A DNA stretch of 6,791 nucleotides from Ruminococcaceae bacterium UBA2806 (GTDB taxonomy: Bacteria; Bacillota; Clostridia; Oscillospirales; Acutalibacteraceae), in assembly GCA_002351795.1 (NCBI GenBank), contig DEHG01000119.1:1-6791 (forward strand), read 5' to 3'. How positions within the stretch are numbered: position 1 is the stretch's first letter; each line of letters begins with the position of its first letter. The notes beneath the pieces are model-generated. The model did not search any database and was not told the DNA's origin. It saw nothing but the letters and a program-made list of their open reading frames with translations. Both the position numbers and the translations under genes were made by a program. Positions 4,609-6,791 of this stretch are shown piece after piece.

Positions 4609-5828
4609 ACGATCGCTACTATTGTCAGAAGGGAAAGAATTATTGCCCTGAATCGTCTGCTCAGCGTAACATCATGAAGCTTTTGTTTTTTATTGTGTTT
4701 TTTCCCTTCACTCTTTTTCCGTTCAATAAGTCCGGAATATGACTGGAGTTTCGTTACGGTTTCGGACAGTCTTGCGCCCGCCTCCCTTATGCTGACAAAT
4801 TCCTGTTCATAGTCGGGTGAATTTCTGATATTCTCGACGCTGGAGCCGCTGATGATCCTGTCGAGAGGTTCACGAAGCTCCGAGGATATTTCGGAAAAAT
4901 AGCTTTTTGCAGCTTTAAGCTCCTCCTGTGATCTTTTTCCGTTTCTTGAGGCTATGAAATACAGAGTAATGATAACGCCGAAGATGGACAGGGATACGAC
5001 CAGCATTACTATTATTGCTATATAAGATGTCCTGTAAAGGTTCCAGTGGTTCTCGCTGACTATCAGATACCAGCCAAAGCCTGAGGATGTAGCAAATATA
5101 CTGTTGCCCCGCTGATTGACCGATACGGTATGGTCGCTGCTTTTAACAAGTGAAAAAACGCCTGAATAATCCGGAAGCTCCTTGGTAAGCTTTTTGCCGA
5201 CAAGACTCTCATCGGAGCAGCCCGCAATAATGCCGTCATCCGTAACAATAGCAGCCTGCTGACTGTTATCCATATCCATCTGGCGGATATGTCCCTGTAT
5301 ATTATCCATTGTATAATCCATGCAGGCTATAGATTTGCCGTCCGCAAGCATCACTGAAACAGAAAAGCATATATTTCCTGTCATTGCGTCAACATACGGG
5401 TCGGTAACATAGGGCTTTCCATTCATTTTAAGCGCACCCGTATACCAGGAGCGTTTTTCTATTACATAATCATCCGTTGCCTCAAAATCGGGTATATAAT
5501 ACCAGCCGTCAGCAGCAAGATAGACATTGAAGCATACGGAATTAGATGCTTCTATCATCTGCTTTTTCTTTTTACGGATGAAATCCTCGCATTTTTCACG
5601 GTCATTGATAAGCGGCTGTATCTCCAGTGCAAATTCAAGAGTTAACAGTTTTGAATCATCAATAGTTTTTTCAAGATCTCCGCCTATCACCTCAAGCCAT
5701 TCCTCGCCGTATTTTGTTGCATTTGATGTCGTAGCGTCAAACACAACTGCGATCTCCGTAATATTTGCGGCTATGAGAAGTACGGCTACAACAGCTATTA
5801 CAAGTATGGTTCTGAATTTTTTCTTCAT
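4599..5828 (-). CDS. Membrane Cache sensor with a histidine-less kinase-like helix
   Basis: The 409-residue protein has a membrane anchor (about 7-29), an extracellular double-Cache domain (about 35-260; signature KRSWYTGALK and YVTDPYVDAMTGNICFSVSV), a second membrane helix (about 268-293) and a cytosolic helical region (about 300-368). That region aligns with a HisKA domain, but the H-box reads YFSEISSELREPLDRIISG, with Ser316 where His is required, and no ATPase domain follows. It therefore cannot be an ordinary kinase; it could be a non-catalytic partner. From about 385 the sequence becomes basic and then hydrophobic (SRRFRAIILSLLTIVAIVCV), which looks like the start of a second kinase captured by loss of a stop or frame. 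The native C-terminus was probably near 370-385. Start: ATG 5828 with GGAGGAG about five bases upstream. Confidence 0.78.
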   Translation of the reverse strand: MKKKFRTILVIAVVAVLLIAANITEIAVVFDATTSNATKYGEEWLEVIGGDLEKTIDDSKLLTLEFALEIQPLINDREKCEDFIRKKKKQMIEASNSVCFNVYLAADGWYYIPDFEATDDYVIEKRSWYTGALKMNGKPYVTDPYVDAMTGNICFSVSVMLADGKSIACMDYTMDNIQGHIRQMDMDNSQQAAIVTDDGIIAGCSDESLVGKKLTKELPDYSGVFSLVKSSDHTVSVNQRGNSIFATSSGFGWYLIVSENHWNLYRTSYIAIIVMLVVSLSIFGVIITLYFIASRNGKRSQEELKAAKSYFSEISSELREPLDRIISGSSVENIRNSPDYEQEFVSIREAGARLSETVTKLQSYSGLIERKKSEGKKHNKKQKLHDVTLSRRFRAIILSLLTIVAIVCV

Positions 5829-5857
5829 ATATGCTCCTCCGTATCCCGATTTACACC

Positions 5858-5863
5858 ATTATA
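5858..5863 (-). promoter_or_regulatory. Extended -10 promoter of the Cache sensor gene
   Basis: TATAAT on the minus strand is preceded by TG (TGATATAAT). No good -35 box is seen at 16-18 bases, which is tolerable for an extended -10 promoter. Transcription would start near 5851, leaving a leader of about 22 bases that holds the GGAGGAG ribosome site. Confidence 0.6.
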
Positions 5864-5904
5864 TCATACCTTAACGCCTGAGGCTACATTTTTTCGCAAT
5901 TCAC

Positions 5905-5929
5905 AAAAAAATCCCGCACAGGGCAGGAC
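5905..5929 (-). terminator. Probable intrinsic terminator downstream of the HAD gene
   Basis: On the minus strand GTCCTG and CGGGAT can pair as a six-pair stem including two G-U pairs, with a seven-base loop (5917-5923), followed directly by seven T residues (5911-5905). The stem is weak, but the T tract and its position, after the HAD gene and before the next promoter, support termination here. Confidence 0.5.
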
Positions 5930-5956
5930 GGATAGAATTGAAAACTAATGAACTCA

Positions 5957-6039
5957 GGTCGGAAGTAAATGGTATCAGAGTACAGTCCGATCATGAAGTC
6001 GGCTGCCCGTTAATTGAGCAGCCGACTCCGGGAGAGTCG
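5957..6039. other. Hairpin cluster with competing stems in the HAD 3' intergenic region
   Basis: The main element is a perfect 10-bp stem, AGTCGGCTGC (5997-6006) with GCAGCCGACT (6018-6027), and an 11-base loop. The same arms can pair elsewhere: CCGACT (6022-6027) with AGTCGG (6034-6039), and the left arm with the upstream CAGTCCGA (about 5983-5990). No T tract follows on either strand, so it is not a simple terminator. The region has no convincing coding frame. It may be a structured 3' UTR or small RNA; I cannot assign a class. Confidence 0.5.
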
Positions 6040-6067
6040 GAAAGGAAATGTCAAGCAAAAAAAGGCT

Positions 6068-6772
6068 CTATACCGGGAACATTAATGCTGCTAATTCATC
6101 AAAGCTGCCTTTTGAATAAGCGGATATGTCCTTGTTCTCCTTATTGATAATACAGTCCGTCAGAAGAAAAACAGACATTCCGACAGTTTCCGCTATCATA
6201 TCCTCAGAAACATCATTTCCTACCATAAGACATTCCTCCGGCTTTACATCAAGCTGTTTTGCAAGTGCCCTGTAATAATCGGGGTTCGGCTTGCAGTAGG
6301 ATAAATTCTCATATGATGCAATGAACTCGAATAATCCAGGATCTATACCTGCCCATTTCACACGGGCTTTCTGTGCTTCTATGGGGAACAGCGGATTGGA
6401 TGCCAGCGCTGTACGGTATCCAAGCTTTTGTGCCGTTTTAACGGCTTCACTCGCTTTCTCGTTAAAGCCGCAGAATGCCTTTGCATGATTGAACTCGCTG
6501 CTGTAGAAATCATCAAAAACAGGCTTTGATTCATATACCCTGTCACCAAGCACTCCGGCAAAGGTTTTCCAGAATGCTTCATAATTGCTGCATTTGCCGT
6601 CATTTCTTACCATAGCAGCAGTACCCGTCCATACAGCAGAAACAAGCTCCTGCTTATCATAGCCGTAGGGAGCAAGCTTCTTTACAAGCAAGCCGAAATA
6701 ACCCTTTGTAAATTCATCGTTATCCATAGGGAGAAGTGTCCCGTCAAGATCAAAAAGTATTGTCGTTATCAT
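6068..6772 (-). CDS. HAD-superfamily hydrolase (phosphatase)
   Basis: The 234-residue cytosolic protein has all four HAD motifs. Motif I is DLDGTL (nucleophile Asp8, acid/base Asp10). Motif II is the Ser of ALASNP (Ser125). Motif III is Lys161 in YCKPNPDYY. Motif IV is GNDVSED (Asp187 and Asp191, for Mg2+). A helical cap of the C1 type lies between motifs I and II (about 15-100). These enzymes remove phosphate through a phospho-aspartate intermediate, but the substrate cannot be told from sequence; phosphoglycolate-type or sugar and nucleotide phosphates are all possible. Start: ATG 6772 follows GAAGGAG by six bases. It is complete, and its neighbours do not suggest a pathway. It is separated from the sensor gene by a probable terminator and a new promoter. 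Confidence 0.88.
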   Translation of the reverse strand: MITTILFDLDGTLLPMDNDEFTKGYFGLLVKKLAPYGYDKQELVSAVWTGTAAMVRNDGKCSNYEAFWKTFAGVLGDRVYESKPVFDDFYSSEFNHAKAFCGFNEKASEAVKTAQKLGYRTALASNPLFPIEAQKARVKWAGIDPGLFEFIASYENLSYCKPNPDYYRALAKQLDVKPEECLMVGNDVSEDMIAETVGMSVFLLTDCIINKENKDISAYSKGSFDELAALMFPV

Positions 6773-6791
6773 AATATGCTCCTTCGTACCG

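Noticed and set aside
5912..5930. Resemblance to the start of a c-di-GMP-I (GEMM) riboswitch: CGCACAGGGCA on the plus strand
   Set aside because: Only about 11 bases match. The GNRA-capped stem, the ACGCAAAGCC segment and the tetraloop receptor that define the class are absent, and no plus-strand gene follows. The same bases serve as a minus-strand terminator.
5938..6147. Short plus-strand frame across the intergenic hairpins
   Set aside because: It runs through the 10-bp stem-loop and into the antisense of the HAD gene, its sequence is unlike a protein domain, and it has no ribosome site.
1..6791. CRISPR array, tRNA, rRNA, phage or toxin-antitoxin genes
   Set aside because: No regularly spaced direct repeats, cloverleaf or rRNA signatures, and no phage or toxin-like products, were seen on either strand.

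Overview
The window looks like chromosomal DNA from a gut or rumen Firmicute, most likely Ruminococcus or a close relative in the Oscillospiraceae. I infer this from the style of the Cache histidine-kinase proteins and from tandem 'GG.APYTY..Y.KR..NT.W' Ig-like repeats, which resemble modules of ruminococcal secreted proteins. Shine-Dalgarno sites are of the strong GGAGG type. No database search was possible. Every supported gene lies on the minus strand.

Reading right to left along transcription: (1) 6772-6068 encodes a HAD-superfamily phosphatase, followed by a hairpin-rich intergenic stretch (5930-6067) and a probable terminator (5905-5929). (2) An extended -10 promoter (5858-5863) precedes a broken sensor-kinase locus made of three overlapping reading frames (5828-4599, 4608-3910, 3938-2976). 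The first is a membrane Cache sensor whose histidine-kinase dimerisation helix has Ser where the phosphorylated His should be, and whose C-terminus runs into what looks like the N-terminal membrane anchor of a second kinase. The second is the Cache domain of that kinase, now out of frame and cut off before its second membrane helix. The third is an intact H-box helix (SHEIRTPI) with no ATPase domain, joined in frame to two secreted-type Ig-like repeats. It ends at a clear intrinsic terminator (2890-2920). I read this as a paralogue-rich locus damaged by indels, deletion and recombination, with a chimeric ORF as the end product.

(3) A good promoter (TTGAAA-17-TACAAT, 2853-2881), bracketed by a 7-bp inverted repeat, drives a two-gene operon of unknown function. 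It comprises a six-helix membrane protein with a cytosolic tail (2811-1825) and a zinc-ribbon protein with a bacterial PH-like domain (1809-1147). The two proteins share a short 'II.YG..DEG.F..G' motif, suggesting related soluble modules.

(4) The end of the zinc-ribbon gene is occupied by a visibly AT-richer IS630-family insertion sequence (about 38-1147) with matching ends, a TA target duplication, its own promoter at the right end, and a transposase split into two frames joined by an A AAA AAA slippery heptamer. Removing the element and one TA restores an open frame across the insertion site to the window edge, so the zinc-ribbon gene is probably truncated.

No tRNA, rRNA, CRISPR array, origin or convincing riboswitch was seen. 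No stretch longer than 300 bases lacks a gene.
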